DNA of 64,000 nt from Oscillospiraceae bacterium. GTDB taxonomy: Bacteria; Bacillota; Clostridia; UBA1381; UBA9506. Numbering within the stretch: the stretch's first letter is position 1; each line of letters begins with the position of its first letter. Where the stretch lies: NCBI GenBank assembly GCA_015069045.1, contig SVJJ01000001.1:92621-156620 (forward strand), written 5' to 3'. Below, in pieces: positions 17,889 to 26,988 of the stretch. Both the position numbers and the translations under genes were made by a program. Under the pieces are notes generated by a model. That model was not told the DNA's origin, ran no database searches, and saw nothing but the letters and a program-made list of their open reading frames with translations.

Positions 17889-17918
17889 AAATTTTAATTA
17901 ATTGTTAATATATTGTGG

Positions 17919-17947
17919 TTGCAATGGGGCAGGAAATATGGTATACT
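17919..17947 (+). promoter_or_regulatory. Promoter upstream of the GH38 gene
   Basis: TTGCAA and TATACT with a 17-bp spacer, 78 bases before the GH38 start. Confidence 0.6.
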
Positions 17948-18024
17948 ATCAGTGCGTTGAAACAAGTTAAAAAGGTAAGAAAAACTATAAAAAATTACAA
18001 GACCATGCTTAGGGAGGTATAACT

Positions 18025-20670
18025 GTGAAAAAGGTGTACATTAGTGTTAATTCTCATTTTGACCTGATGTGGAGAAGACCATTTAACCAGAACTTTGTTG
18101 TTAACGGAGAAAATTATGTATCCTATGCTGACATAGAAGCCTATTACATAATTGATAACATTAATCATGCAAAGAAATATGATTTTTACAAGTTCCAGAT
18201 TGAGAGTGTTGCCGTCCTCAGAAACTTTTTAGACCACTATCCTCAGTATATGGAGGATTTGAAAGCGTTATTTGCCGCGGGCAGAGTCGATGTGCCTTGG
18301 TGTGGTGATAATATTGTTGATGGTAACATGACCCATGGAGAAAGTATTGTAAGAAACTATCTCTACGGCAAGAAATATCTGGAGGAAACCTTTGGTTATA
18401 CCCCCAAACATTGTGATCGTGCCGATGCTTTTGGTAATTCAGCACAGTTTCCGCAAATCGTTAAAAAGTTTGGCATGGATATGGTATATAACATTACCTA
18501 TAGCCCCTGCGAAGGTAATTATTGGAGAGGGCTTGACGGCACAATTGTGGCCTGCGGACATGCACCCAAAAGTGTGGCCACTATAGGCGCCTATCACAAA
18601 TATGCGCCCTGCCCGGTTTGTAAGGGATTTAAAGACGAAAACTGCGAACATTGCCACGGACGCGGCATAGATACAGACAGTATTGAGCCTTATCGTACCC
18701 ATGTTAATAATGATAACATTAAGTATGAGCAAGAACCTCAAATGATTCGGGTTTGGGGCGAAGAGGCCCTTCCTACCGAAGAAAGTATCAATTGGTATTT
18801 AGAAAACAAGGATCAATATGATGTTGAATATAAAACCGAAGTTAATTGTGTTGACGAAGCTTCTCAGGATGTGTTGGCGGGACTTGTAAATCCGCCGGAA
18901 AACGAAATACATCCTTCTGCAGAAGCAAATCCAAACAATACAGGTTGTTATGTTACAAGAATTAGGGTTAAGCAAAAACTAAGAAAATGCGAACATGACA
19001 TGTTTACCTTAGAAGCACTCTTAGCCTCTGTAGATAAATCCTTTTATGAAAAATATGAAAAAGAGTTGCTTGATATTTGGTCAATGCTTCATTTCGTCAT
19101 GTTCCACGATGCCCTTCCTGGCACACATGTTGACGCTGCATACACAGAGCTTATGGAAGTATTCTCCGATATTGAAACAAAAATTACAGAGATTTCTAAT
19201 CATGTTAAAGAAGCAATTAACACCAAAGAGGGTCATGTTATTTCCGTGTACAACCCCCTTTCTTACATGATTACAAAGCCTGTTAGAATTGAGATAGATA
19301 CAGATCAGGATATTGTTTTGAAACAAAACGAGAAGGTTATTCCGTACTTATCCTACGAAAAAATGGATGGCAAGGTCAGGGTAGAATTTATTGCAAGAGA
19401 TATTCCTGCTTTTTCAAGCGCAGTATATGAAATTTGCGAAGAAAAACCGGTACTGGCTGAAATTGTATCCGAAGAAATCACTACCGTTATCGAGGCAGTC
19501 AGTGAAAAGATTGAGGAAAGAGGTAATGATGCCGGCGTTTCTGGTGACTTAGAAAAGGTTTATGCAGAAATATCCAATGAATACTATCAGATAAAAGCCG
19601 ATAGAACCGGGGTTGTTTCTATCTTTGATAAAAAACTCAACAAACCCATTTCTACACCGGGCGAATTTCGTCCTTTTGAAATTATTATGGAACATGATGA
19701 GGGTTCTCCCTGGGCAACCTTAAGTGATGACATGAGAAGGATTCCCTGTTCACGGTGGACGAGTCTTGATAAAATTGAAAAGTGTTCTGAATTTGAGCGG
19801 TTAACATTTAAGGTCAGACCCGGTGATGTTGCCACATACAGTGTAGTTGGTATGTACGGGAAATATACAATTACATTGTATAAAACATTACCCTCTGTAA
19901 GTTTATCCCTCGATATGTATTGGGATACCTATAACCAAAGAATCAGAGTGGCTGTACCTTCTGATATCATAGGCAAATCAATTTACGAAATTCCTTTTGG
20001 TATGATTGAGAGAGAAGCCTATGAAGCTAAAGTTACCTGGCCGGGTGATACTTCCAACTGGTCCGGCGCAGCAGGGGATTGGCCGGCCATTAACTGGGCT
20101 GGTATTTCCAATGAAAATGAAAGTATTGCATTGATTAACAATGGAACACCGTCCTATCAAATTAGTAAGGATAACACAGGGAAGATGACGATTTTTGTTA
20201 CGCCTCTCCGTTCTCCTGCTATTCCAACCTATTTACATGACCCACAAACCTATTCTATGCTTGAGTTTGACGGTATGAGAGATGCGGGCAATCACCATTT
20301 TGAATATTTACTCACAAGCTACAATAGCGGCTTTGATACATGTGATGTGGTAAAAGATGGCATTACATTTAACAGAGAATTATACGCAACCTTAGGAAAC
20401 ATCAAAACCAATACATTGCCTGCATTTGTGTCTGATTCACTTATACTCACAAATGTCAAGGTGTCAGAGGATAAAACCGGTATTATTTATCGTGTTGTGG
20501 ATATGCAGGGTAAAGGTGGCGAAGGCACCATTCAATTAACACAGGCAAAGGCTGCGGTTTATGAGTGTGACTTAAATGAGACGGCCATAGCGGAGATTAC
20601 TGTTTGCGACAACAAGGCAAACATTAAGGCTAAGCCATTTGAAATTAAAACATATAAAATCATTTTATAA
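18025..20670 (+). CDS. Glycoside hydrolase family 38 alpha-mannosidase
   Basis: An 881-residue cytoplasmic enzyme (no signal peptide) that should remove alpha-mannosyl units. GH38 landmarks are the zinc ligands His11 and Asp13 in NSHFDLMW, the probable nucleophile Asp134 in DRADAFGNSAQ, and HDALPGTH near 355. The C-terminal half has the usual beta-rich domains. Odd feature: residues 196-212 hold a four-cysteine motif (CPVC, seven residues, CEHC, then HGRG) like the zinc knuckles of DnaJ, inside the catalytic half. A GGGAGG site precedes the start, and a terminator follows directly. The neighbouring genes give no clue to the sugar substrate. Confidence 0.92.
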   Translation: MKKVYISVNSHFDLMWRRPFNQNFVVNGENYVSYADIEAYYIIDNINHAKKYDFYKFQIESVAVLRNFLDHYPQYMEDLKALFAAGRVDVPWCGDNIVDGNMTHGESIVRNYLYGKKYLEETFGYTPKHCDRADAFGNSAQFPQIVKKFGMDMVYNITYSPCEGNYWRGLDGTIVACGHAPKSVATIGAYHKYAPCPVCKGFKDENCEHCHGRGIDTDSIEPYRTHVNNDNIKYEQEPQMIRVWGEEALPTEESINWYLENKDQYDVEYKTEVNCVDEASQDVLAGLVNPPENEIHPSAEANPNNTGCYVTRIRVKQKLRKCEHDMFTLEALLASVDKSFYEKYEKELLDIWSMLHFVMFHDALPGTHVDAAYTELMEVFSDIETKITEISNHVKEAINTKEGHVISVYNPLSYMITKPVRIEIDTDQDIVLKQNEKVIPYLSYEKMDGKVRVEFIARDIPAFSSAVYEICEEKPVLAEIVSEEITTVIEAVSEKIEERGNDAGVSGDLEKVYAEISNEYYQIKADRTGVVSIFDKKLNKPISTPGEFRPFEIIMEHDEGSPWATLSDDMRRIPCSRWTSLDKIEKCSEFERLTFKVRPGDVATYSVVGMYGKYTITLYKTLPSVSLSLDMYWDTYNQRIRVAVPSDIIGKSIYEIPFGMIEREAYEAKVTWPGDTSNWSGAAGDWPAINWAGISNENESIALINNGTPSYQISKDNTGKMTIFVTPLRSPAIPTYLHDPQTYSMLEFDGMRDAGNHHFEYLLTSYNSGFDTCDVVKDGITFNRELYATLGNIKTNTLPAFVSDSLILTNVKVSEDKTGIIYRVVDMQGKGGEGTIQLTQAKAAVYECDLNETAIAEITVCDNKANIKAKPFEIKTYKIIL

Positions 20671-20682
20671 ATAACATCATCA

Positions 20683-20709
20683 AAAATTCTCACAATTGTG
20701 AGAATTTTT
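20683..20709 (+). terminator. Rho-independent terminator after the GH38 gene
   Basis: AAAATTCTCAC and GTGAGAATTTT form a compact hairpin with a 4-nt loop, ending in a T-run. Confidence 0.88.
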
Positions 20710-20846
20710 GTTATGTAAAAAATATTGTAACCATAGAAGAGTGAGGGTTTATAAAAAGCTGAATCTGGAAAAACTATATAACAATTGCTATCAGAATGAT
20801 AAACGCAATGGAAAGTATATAAATAAGGACAGAAAGGATAAACAGC

Positions 20847-23474
20847 ATGAAACATTATCTTACTGACAAAAACGAAGTCATATCTTTACTTAATACCTCA
20901 TGTGAAAAAGGATTAAGTCAAGCGGCAGCTACCTCCCGTTTAGAAAGGAATGGAAAAAACAAGCTTATTGAGGGCAAGAAAAAAACTCTCTTTCAAAGGA
21001 TTATAGGAGAGCTATCCGACCCGATGGTTCTTGTTCTAATTGGTGCTGCAATCGTTTCGGGTATAACCGCAATTATTGAGGGTGAAGGCTTAACTGATGT
21101 CTTTATTATTCTTGCCGTTGTTGTATTAAATACGGTCCTTGGCGTTGTTCAGGAAAGCAAAGCAGAAAAAGCTATTGACGCGCTGAAGGAAATGGCAGCA
21201 GCAACAAGCAAGGTTATTCGTGATGGCAAACATATAACAGTTAAAAGCGAAGATTTGGTAGCCGGCGATATTGTTATTTTAGAAGCAGGTGATGCAGTGC
21301 CTGCTGATGGCAGAATTATAGAATCAGCCAGCCTGAAAATTGAAGAAGCCGCACTTACGGGTGAGTCAGTTCCGTCAGACAAATTTGATTATGTTTTAAC
21401 TGCCGGAGAAAATGGCGAGGTACCTTTAGGTGACAGAAAAAATATGTGCTATATGGGTTCGGCTGTTGTTTACGGTAGAGGATTGATGGTTGTAACCGAT
21501 ACGGGAATGAGCACCGAAATGGGCAAAATTGCAACCGCAATCACAGAGGCTGAAGAAGGTGAAACACCGCTGCAGAAGAAATTATCACAATTATCAAAAC
21601 TCCTTACAAAACTTGTACTTGGTATCTGCGTATTTATGTTTGTATTTACCCTATTCCGAAATGGTCAATTTGATACCCATGCAATTTTGGATACATTTAT
21701 GCTTGCGGTAAGCCTGGCTGTTGCCGCAATCCCTGAAGGTTTGGCGGCAGTTGTAACCATTGTGCTTTCCATGGGCGTTACAAAGATGTCAAAGCAAAAA
21801 GCGATTATAAGAAAGCTTACAGCAGTTGAAACTTTGGGTTGTACCCAGATAATTTGCTCTGATAAAACAGGCACACTGACTCAAAACAAAATGACAGTTG
21901 TTGACCACTTCGGCGAAGACGAAAGGCTGCTTGCAACAGCCATGTCCCTTTGCTCTGATGCTGAGCCGGACGAAACGGGTGAAGCAATTGGCGAGCCTAC
22001 AGAATGTGCGCTGGTTAACTATGCCACAAAGCTTGGACTTTTAAAGAAAGAACTTTCAATTAAGGAGCCAAGAATTGGTGAAGTACCTTTTGATTCAGGT
22101 AGAAAGATGATGTCAACCATTCATCAAAAGGGCAGCGAAATCATCCAATACACAAAGGGTGCTCCGGATGAACTGTTAGTTAGATGTAGCCATATTTTAA
22201 TCAATGGTAAAGTAGAAGAATTGACAGACGAATTTAAAAATGATGTTTTATCTCAAAATAAAGCATTTGCTACGCAAGCGCTTCGTGTACTTGCTTGTGC
22301 ATACAAGACCCATAGCGAAAAGCCGACTGCATTTACCACAGAGGCTTTAGAAAACAATTTAATATTTATTGGTTTGGTTGGTATGATTGACCCTGTAAGA
22401 CCAGAGGTGACAGCTGCGGTAGAAGAATGCGTTAAAGCAGGTATTAGACCTATTATGATTACAGGCGACCACAAGGATACTGCTGTTGCAATAGCCAAAA
22501 CCCTTGGCATTATTAAGGATGCAGACGAAGCTATTACAGGTGCAGAAATTGACAAATATTCAGATGAAGAGTTTGATGAGCTAATTGCAAAATATTCTGT
22601 ATATGCCCGTGTGCAGCCTGAGCATAAGGTTCGCATTGTAAACGCCTGGCGTAAACGGGGCATGGTTACAGCTATGACGGGTGACGGTGTTAATGACGCA
22701 CCTTCTATTAAAAATGCCGATATCGGCATCGGTATGGGTATTACAGGAACAGATGTAACTAAAAATGTTGCAGATATGATACTTGCCGATGATAACTTTG
22801 CCACTATTGTATCGGCAGTTGCAGAGGGCAGACGAATTTTTGATAATATTACAAAATGTATTCAGTTCCTGCTTTCATCTAACTTAAGTGAGGTTATCAG
22901 TATATTTGTTGCAACCCTTTGCGGCTTTACCATTCTAAAGCCTGCACATATTCTCTTTATTAACCTTGTGACAGACTCACTTCCGGCACTGGCACTTGGT
23001 GCGGAAAAGGCTGAACCGGATATCATGGAGAGAAAACCGAGAAAGAGTAATGAAGGCATATTTGCAAATGGTATGGGCGTGAATGTGGCATATCAGGGCA
23101 TTATGGTTTCGGTTATAACGCTTGCGGCATATTTTATAGGTCACTTTATGGAGTCGGGCAAATGGGAGATAACCCAGAGCGCCGATGGTATGACAATGGC
23201 ATTTTTAGCTATGTCCATGGCGGAAATTTTTCACTCCTTTAATATGCGTTCTCGCAGCTCAATATTTAAGCTTAAAACACAAAATAAACTACTTTGGGGA
23301 ACAATGCTTTTGTCCCTTGCTTTAACAACTGCTCTTATTTCGGTGGATGCGATTTCAAATCTCTTCGGATTTGAACATATCAGCATAGCAGAGTATTTTG
23401 TAGCTTTAGTCCTTGCTGTTTCTACAATTCCGATTGTTGAAATTGTGAAACTTTTTAAAAGAAAAAATAAGTAA
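20847..23474 (+). CDS. P-type Ca2+-transporting ATPase (P2 type)
   Basis: An 875-residue membrane pump. Landmarks are ALTGESVPSDK near 169-179, PEGL at 296-299 in transmembrane segment 4 with the calcium-site context AAIPEGLAAV, the phosphorylated Asp339 in CSDKTGTLTQNK, KGAPDELL, and MTGDGVNDAPSIKNADIGIGMG. Ten hydrophobic segments are expected. The PEGL motif and overall pattern fit SERCA/PMCA-like pumps that export calcium; other divalent cations are possible. GGA-rich sequence precedes the start. The gene at 23503 follows after 28 bp and may be cotranscribed. Confidence 0.95.
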   Translation: MKHYLTDKNEVISLLNTSCEKGLSQAAATSRLERNGKNKLIEGKKKTLFQRIIGELSDPMVLVLIGAAIVSGITAIIEGEGLTDVFIILAVVVLNTVLGVVQESKAEKAIDALKEMAAATSKVIRDGKHITVKSEDLVAGDIVILEAGDAVPADGRIIESASLKIEEAALTGESVPSDKFDYVLTAGENGEVPLGDRKNMCYMGSAVVYGRGLMVVTDTGMSTEMGKIATAITEAEEGETPLQKKLSQLSKLLTKLVLGICVFMFVFTLFRNGQFDTHAILDTFMLAVSLAVAAIPEGLAAVVTIVLSMGVTKMSKQKAIIRKLTAVETLGCTQIICSDKTGTLTQNKMTVVDHFGEDERLLATAMSLCSDAEPDETGEAIGEPTECALVNYATKLGLLKKELSIKEPRIGEVPFDSGRKMMSTIHQKGSEIIQYTKGAPDELLVRCSHILINGKVEELTDEFKNDVLSQNKAFATQALRVLACAYKTHSEKPTAFTTEALENNLIFIGLVGMIDPVRPEVTAAVEECVKAGIRPIMITGDHKDTAVAIAKTLGIIKDADEAITGAEIDKYSDEEFDELIAKYSVYARVQPEHKVRIVNAWRKRGMVTAMTGDGVNDAPSIKNADIGIGMGITGTDVTKNVADMILADDNFATIVSAVAEGRRIFDNITKCIQFLLSSNLSEVISIFVATLCGFTILKPAHILFINLVTDSLPALALGAEKAEPDIMERKPRKSNEGIFANGMGVNVAYQGIMVSVITLAAYFIGHFMESGKWEITQSADGMTMAFLAMSMAEIFHSFNMRSRSSIFKLKTQNKLLWGTMLLSLALTTALISVDAISNLFGFEHISIAEYFVALVLAVSTIPIVEIVKLFKRKNK

Positions 23475-23502
23475 ATAGAAAGAATGTAAAACGGAGGTAA
23501 AA

Positions 23503-24435
23503 ATGAGTAAGAAAGCATATTTTTACATTGATGATGTAATTTGGCCCTTTCGTGATATCATGGAAGAACGACCAAAGTCGATTTTTGACCAAAGGCTTTT
23601 AAAGATTCTAAAGGAAGCACATGAGATATATGGATTAAAGGTAACACTCAACTGCTTTTATCGCACAGATTATTCATACAGCGATTATGAATTCAGCCTC
23701 GCTGAAATGACGGATGTATATAAGTCAGAATGGGAGGAAAACTCAGATTGGCTCAAGTTGGGCTATCATGCAAAGCAGGAATTCCCAGATTATCCACTTA
23801 TCAATGTAGAATATGATGATATGAAAAATGAATATATGCGGTTTGTTAAAGAGGTAAAAAGATTTGCAGGTGAGAACATTTTAATGGAGTCTATCAACCC
23901 CCATTGGTGGCCTGTAAGTAAGGATGGATGCCGCGCATTAAGGGATTGCGGCATTAAGCTTTTTAGTTGTACATATGGCACCGTGAAGGATTACAACGGA
24001 GATCCTGCAAGCCTTCCCTACGGCCACGCTTTTAGGCTTATGCAAAATCGTAAACCTGAATCCATGCTGTTTTTTAGAGAGGGAAGAGATACCGCTGTTA
24101 GCAACTCCCTTTGTGCATATAACCATTTAAACGAAGATGAAGCTAACGAAATTCATGGTACGTTTAAAACCATCTATAATGAAGAATTGGGCATTCATTT
24201 TAAAAAATTCGGTAACGGTATATGCTTAAATACTACACCCTTGGATGAAATAAAAAAAGATATGATGACATGTGTCAATAGCGAATATGTTTGTTGCGCA
24301 ACCCACGAACAATATGCATATCCCGAGTACTTTGCATATCAGCCGGAAACAAAAGAAAAACTCTTTGAGATGTGCAGGGTGTTTAAAGAAAATGGATATG
24401 AGTATTTCTTTGTAGATGAATGTTTGGAATTTTAA
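23503..24435 (+). CDS. Uncharacterised protein, possibly polysaccharide-deacetylase-like fold
   Basis: A 310-residue cytoplasmic protein I cannot name with certainty. YFYIDDVIWPFRDI near the N-terminus with an acidic pair, LKLGYHAKQEFPDYP near 85-99 with a histidine, and INPHWWPVSKDG near 128 resemble the metal-binding (beta/alpha) barrel of the polysaccharide deacetylase superfamily (WbmS-like group). The canonical NodB motifs are not clear. It has no signal peptide or membrane segment. GGAGG precedes the start. It follows the calcium pump gene closely and precedes the polysaccharide locus. Confidence 0.5.
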   Translation: MSKKAYFYIDDVIWPFRDIMEERPKSIFDQRLLKILKEAHEIYGLKVTLNCFYRTDYSYSDYEFSLAEMTDVYKSEWEENSDWLKLGYHAKQEFPDYPLINVEYDDMKNEYMRFVKEVKRFAGENILMESINPHWWPVSKDGCRALRDCGIKLFSCTYGTVKDYNGDPASLPYGHAFRLMQNRKPESMLFFREGRDTAVSNSLCAYNHLNEDEANEIHGTFKTIYNEELGIHFKKFGNGICLNTTPLDEIKKDMMTCVNSEYVCCATHEQYAYPEYFAYQPETKEKLFEMCRVFKENGYEYFFVDECLEF

Positions 24436-24756
24436 AGATTGAGTAAGTCCCGGTTCACAATAAACACACGGGGTATACAGAATTTAATAAAAGCAATGAT
24501 AGCGTAACCTTAGAGTAAGGTTACGCTATCTATATAGAGAAGACCATGGGATTGTTCCATGGTTGAATAAAGGTTAACCGCTAGGCCAAAATCTTTCAAT
24601 GTGTTATAATAAAACCAATCTGACAGTCGAAATAAAAAACATATTGGTGGACTTATTAGCCACTTGCGTTTTTTCAGTGCTTAATTTGGTTAAAAATTAT
24701 TTTATTGACTTGCTGCAAAAGTTTGTTGATAGTGTTGAATAAAACATCACAATCCA
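24436..24756. other. Intergenic region upstream of the polysaccharide locus
   Basis: No gene is seen. It holds the two hairpins around 24498-24563 and AT-rich sequence with weak promoter-like hexamers (for example TTGACT near 24704). Confidence 0.6.
24498..24530. repeat. Perfect 15-bp inverted repeat, with a second hairpin beside it
   Basis: GATAGCGTAACCTTA and its exact complement are separated by only 3 nt. A second hairpin, ACCATGG/CCATGGT, follows at 24543-24563. The long stem would end transcripts from 23503 efficiently, but no clear T-run follows, so terminator function is probable rather than certain. Confidence 0.55.
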
Positions 24757-24785
24757 TTGACAAATTTGTATATTTATGATACAAT
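24757..24785 (+). promoter_or_regulatory. Strong sigma-A promoter of the surface-polysaccharide locus
   Basis: TTGACA and TACAAT with a 17-bp spacer. This is the first strong promoter before 23 genes that run in one direction to 47502. Confidence 0.85.
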
Positions 24786-24791
24786 TACTCT

Positions 24792-25033
24792 GTATACATT
24801 ATGTAAATAAAATACCGTAGACATTATAAGGAATAAGGCAAATTTCGCGTCTGTAGCTTTGTTCCGAGGAAAATGTATTTATCTTATGTAAACGCAATGG
24901 AGCAGTGTAGAAAAGTTACAGTGGGCAATGACAATTTTATGCCTAGTCATTGGCATCGATGCGAGCAAAGGGATAACACAGTATGGTACACACTACAATT
25001 GAATGAGGTAACTTTGAAAGGGAGTATTGATAC
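24792..25033 (+). promoter_or_regulatory. Long untranslated leader of the polysaccharide operon
   Basis: About 240 nt separate the promoter from the first start codon. The stretch contains a hairpin, CAATGAC (about 24925) with GTCATTG (about 24945), and no convincing small gene. Leaders of this length in capsule and exopolysaccharide operons often carry processive antitermination signals (LoaP or UpxY-type). No such factor is encoded in this window and no known motif was recognised, so the role is inferred. Confidence 0.4.
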
Positions 25034-26254
25034 GTGGCTACATTAGAGAGAACAATTCCTTTTAGCCCTCCCGATATTTCGGAGGCAGAAATTCAAGAAG
25101 TGGCAGAGACGCTTCGCTCCGGATGGATTACCACCGGTCCTAGAACAAAACAGCTTGAGAAATTGATAGCAAACTATGTTGGTACGGAAATGTGCGTATG
25201 CCTTAATTCTCAAACAGCTTGTGCCGAAATGGCGCTCCGTATTTTAGGGGTTGGGCCCGGAGATGAGGTTATTACCTCGGCTTATACATATACAGCATCG
25301 GCTTCCATTATTGATCACTTGCAGGCAAAAATTGTCTTGGTTGATACGCAGCCTGATAGTTTAGAAATGGATTATGATGCGGTAGAAGCCGCTATTACAG
25401 AAAAGACGAAGGCTATTATTCCCATTGATTTAGGCGGCGTGGTTTGTGACTATGACAGACTTTTTGCCATTGTGGATCGAAAGAAAAACTTGTTTCATGC
25501 CAATAGCGATATACAAAAAGCCCTTGGCAGAGTTGCGATTATGGCAGACTGTGCTCATTCCTTCGGAGCCAGTCGTAATGGGAAATTGACGGGGGCTATT
25601 GCTGATTTTTCTAGCTTTTCTTTTCACGCAGTTAAAAACTTTACAACCGCAGAGGGAGGTGCCCTGACCTGGCGTACCATTGAGGGTATTGACGATGCAG
25701 AAATTTATAAAAAGCTGCAATTACTCTCTTTGCATGGGCAATCAAAGGACGCCCTTGCCAAAACAAAGCTCGGCAGTTGGGAATATGATATAATAGGAAC
25801 CTGGTATAAATGTAATATGACAGATATTGCAGCGGCTATAGGGCTTATGCAGTTCAAGCGTTACCCTGATATGTTAAAACGCAGGAAAGAAATTATCAGC
25901 CGATATGAGGAGGCTCTAAAGCCCCTTGGTGTACAAATGCTTCCCCATTATACTGACGATGGGCAATCCTCCGGGCACCTGGCTATTACGAGAGTGCCTA
26001 ATATTACCCTGGAGCAGCGTAATGAAATTATTATAAAAATGGCGGGACATGGTGTTTCAACCAATGTTCACTATAAGCCATTACCCATGCACACAGCATA
26101 TAAGAATTTAGGATTTAATATTGAGGATTATCCAAATGCCTATGCTCATTTTGCAAATGAAATTACATTACCCCTTCACACATGCTTGTCGGATGAAGAT
26201 GTGGAATATGTAATTGCTACATATAAGAAGGTTTTAGGAGAGTACATAAAATGA
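25034..26254 (+). CDS. DegT/DnrJ/EryC1/StrS-family sugar aminotransferase
   Basis: A 406-residue PLP enzyme that should add an amino group to a nucleotide-linked keto sugar. The PLP lysine sits in SFHAVKNFTTAEGGAL near 200, and the N-terminal SGWITTGPRTKQLEKL and AYTYTASAS are typical of the family. It begins with GTG; AAAGGGAG is upstream. RmlA and RmlB encoded later provide dTDP-4-keto-6-deoxyglucose, so it could make dTDP-4-amino-4,6-dideoxy-sugar as WecE does. A UDP-linked substrate is equally possible. First gene of the locus, overlapping the next by 4 bases. Confidence 0.88.
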   Translation: MATLERTIPFSPPDISEAEIQEVAETLRSGWITTGPRTKQLEKLIANYVGTEMCVCLNSQTACAEMALRILGVGPGDEVITSAYTYTASASIIDHLQAKIVLVDTQPDSLEMDYDAVEAAITEKTKAIIPIDLGGVVCDYDRLFAIVDRKKNLFHANSDIQKALGRVAIMADCAHSFGASRNGKLTGAIADFSSFSFHAVKNFTTAEGGALTWRTIEGIDDAEIYKKLQLLSLHGQSKDALAKTKLGSWEYDIIGTWYKCNMTDIAAAIGLMQFKRYPDMLKRRKEIISRYEEALKPLGVQMLPHYTDDGQSSGHLAITRVPNITLEQRNEIIIKMAGHGVSTNVHYKPLPMHTAYKNLGFNIEDYPNAYAHFANEITLPLHTCLSDEDVEYVIATYKKVLGEYIK

Positions 26255-26988
26255 TGCTCAAAAAATGGGAGAATCTTCCGCCGGAAATGCAGACCGAAGA
26301 GGTAAGAAAATACTATGACATTCTCAAAAAGAAGCAAGTGAGCTTGTTTTTCAAAAGAATGTTTGACATTGTTGCATCTTCTATTATGCTTATCATCTTA
26401 TCTCCTGCGTTTCTGATATTGGCAATAGCGATTAAAATTGATAGTAAGGGACCTGTGTTTTACCGTCAGGTTCGTGTCACTCAATATAACAAACAATATC
26501 GTATCTTCAAATTTCGTTCCATGTGTCAGGGGGCAGACAAGGGTACACAGGTCACAGTAAATCAAGACGCGCGGATAACTCGCGTGGGTAAAATTATTCG
26601 CAAGTATAGGTTGGACGAAATCAGTCAATTGTTCAATGTTTTATCCGGGGACATGACCTTTGTTGCAACAAGAGCCGAGGTGCCGAAGTACACCGTCCAC
26701 TACACGAAGGAAATGATGGCCTCTTTGCTTCTGCCCGCAGGTGTTACAAGCCTATCGAGCATTTTGTATAAGGACGAGGCAGCGTTGCTTAATGCCGCCG
26801 AGGATGTGGATACGGCTTATGTTGAAAAGGTTTTACCGGGCAAGATGTATTATAATTTAAAAGCCATTGAGAACTTTAGTTTTTGGGGCGATATTAAGCT
26901 TATGTTTATGACCTTTTTTGCCGTTTTGGGAAAGGAATATCAGGGTGACTATGTGGCAGAAGAAAAAGAAAGTGGAGTCGGTGTATGA
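26251..26988 (+). CDS. Undecaprenyl-phosphate sugar-1-phosphate transferase (initiating)
   Basis: A 245-residue monotopic phosphoglycosyl transferase. One hydrophobic segment at about 35-57 follows FKRMFDIVASS. Then come the family blocks GPVFYRQVRV, YRIFKFRSM, and the catalytic Asp-Glu pair in YRLDEISQLFNVLSGDM. Such enzymes place the first sugar phosphate on the lipid carrier at the inner face of the membrane. It overlaps both neighbours by 4 bases, so it is tightly coupled to the aminotransferase. That pairing suggests the first sugar may be an amino sugar, as in PglC systems. Confidence 0.9.
   Translation: MMLKKWENLPPEMQTEEVRKYYDILKKKQVSLFFKRMFDIVASSIMLIILSPAFLILAIAIKIDSKGPVFYRQVRVTQYNKQYRIFKFRSMCQGADKGTQVTVNQDARITRVGKIIRKYRLDEISQLFNVLSGDMTFVATRAEVPKYTVHYTKEMMASLLLPAGVTSLSSILYKDEAALLNAAEDVDTAYVEKVLPGKMYYNLKAIENFSFWGDIKLMFMTFFAVLGKEYQGDYVAEEKESGVGV

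Noticed and set aside
22253..22804. Long open frame (183 residues) on the minus strand inside the calcium ATPase gene
   Set aside because: It lies antisense to a well-conserved gene, has no ribosome site, and its low-complexity Ser/Ala/Ile sequence is what the reverse of a membrane-protein gene gives.
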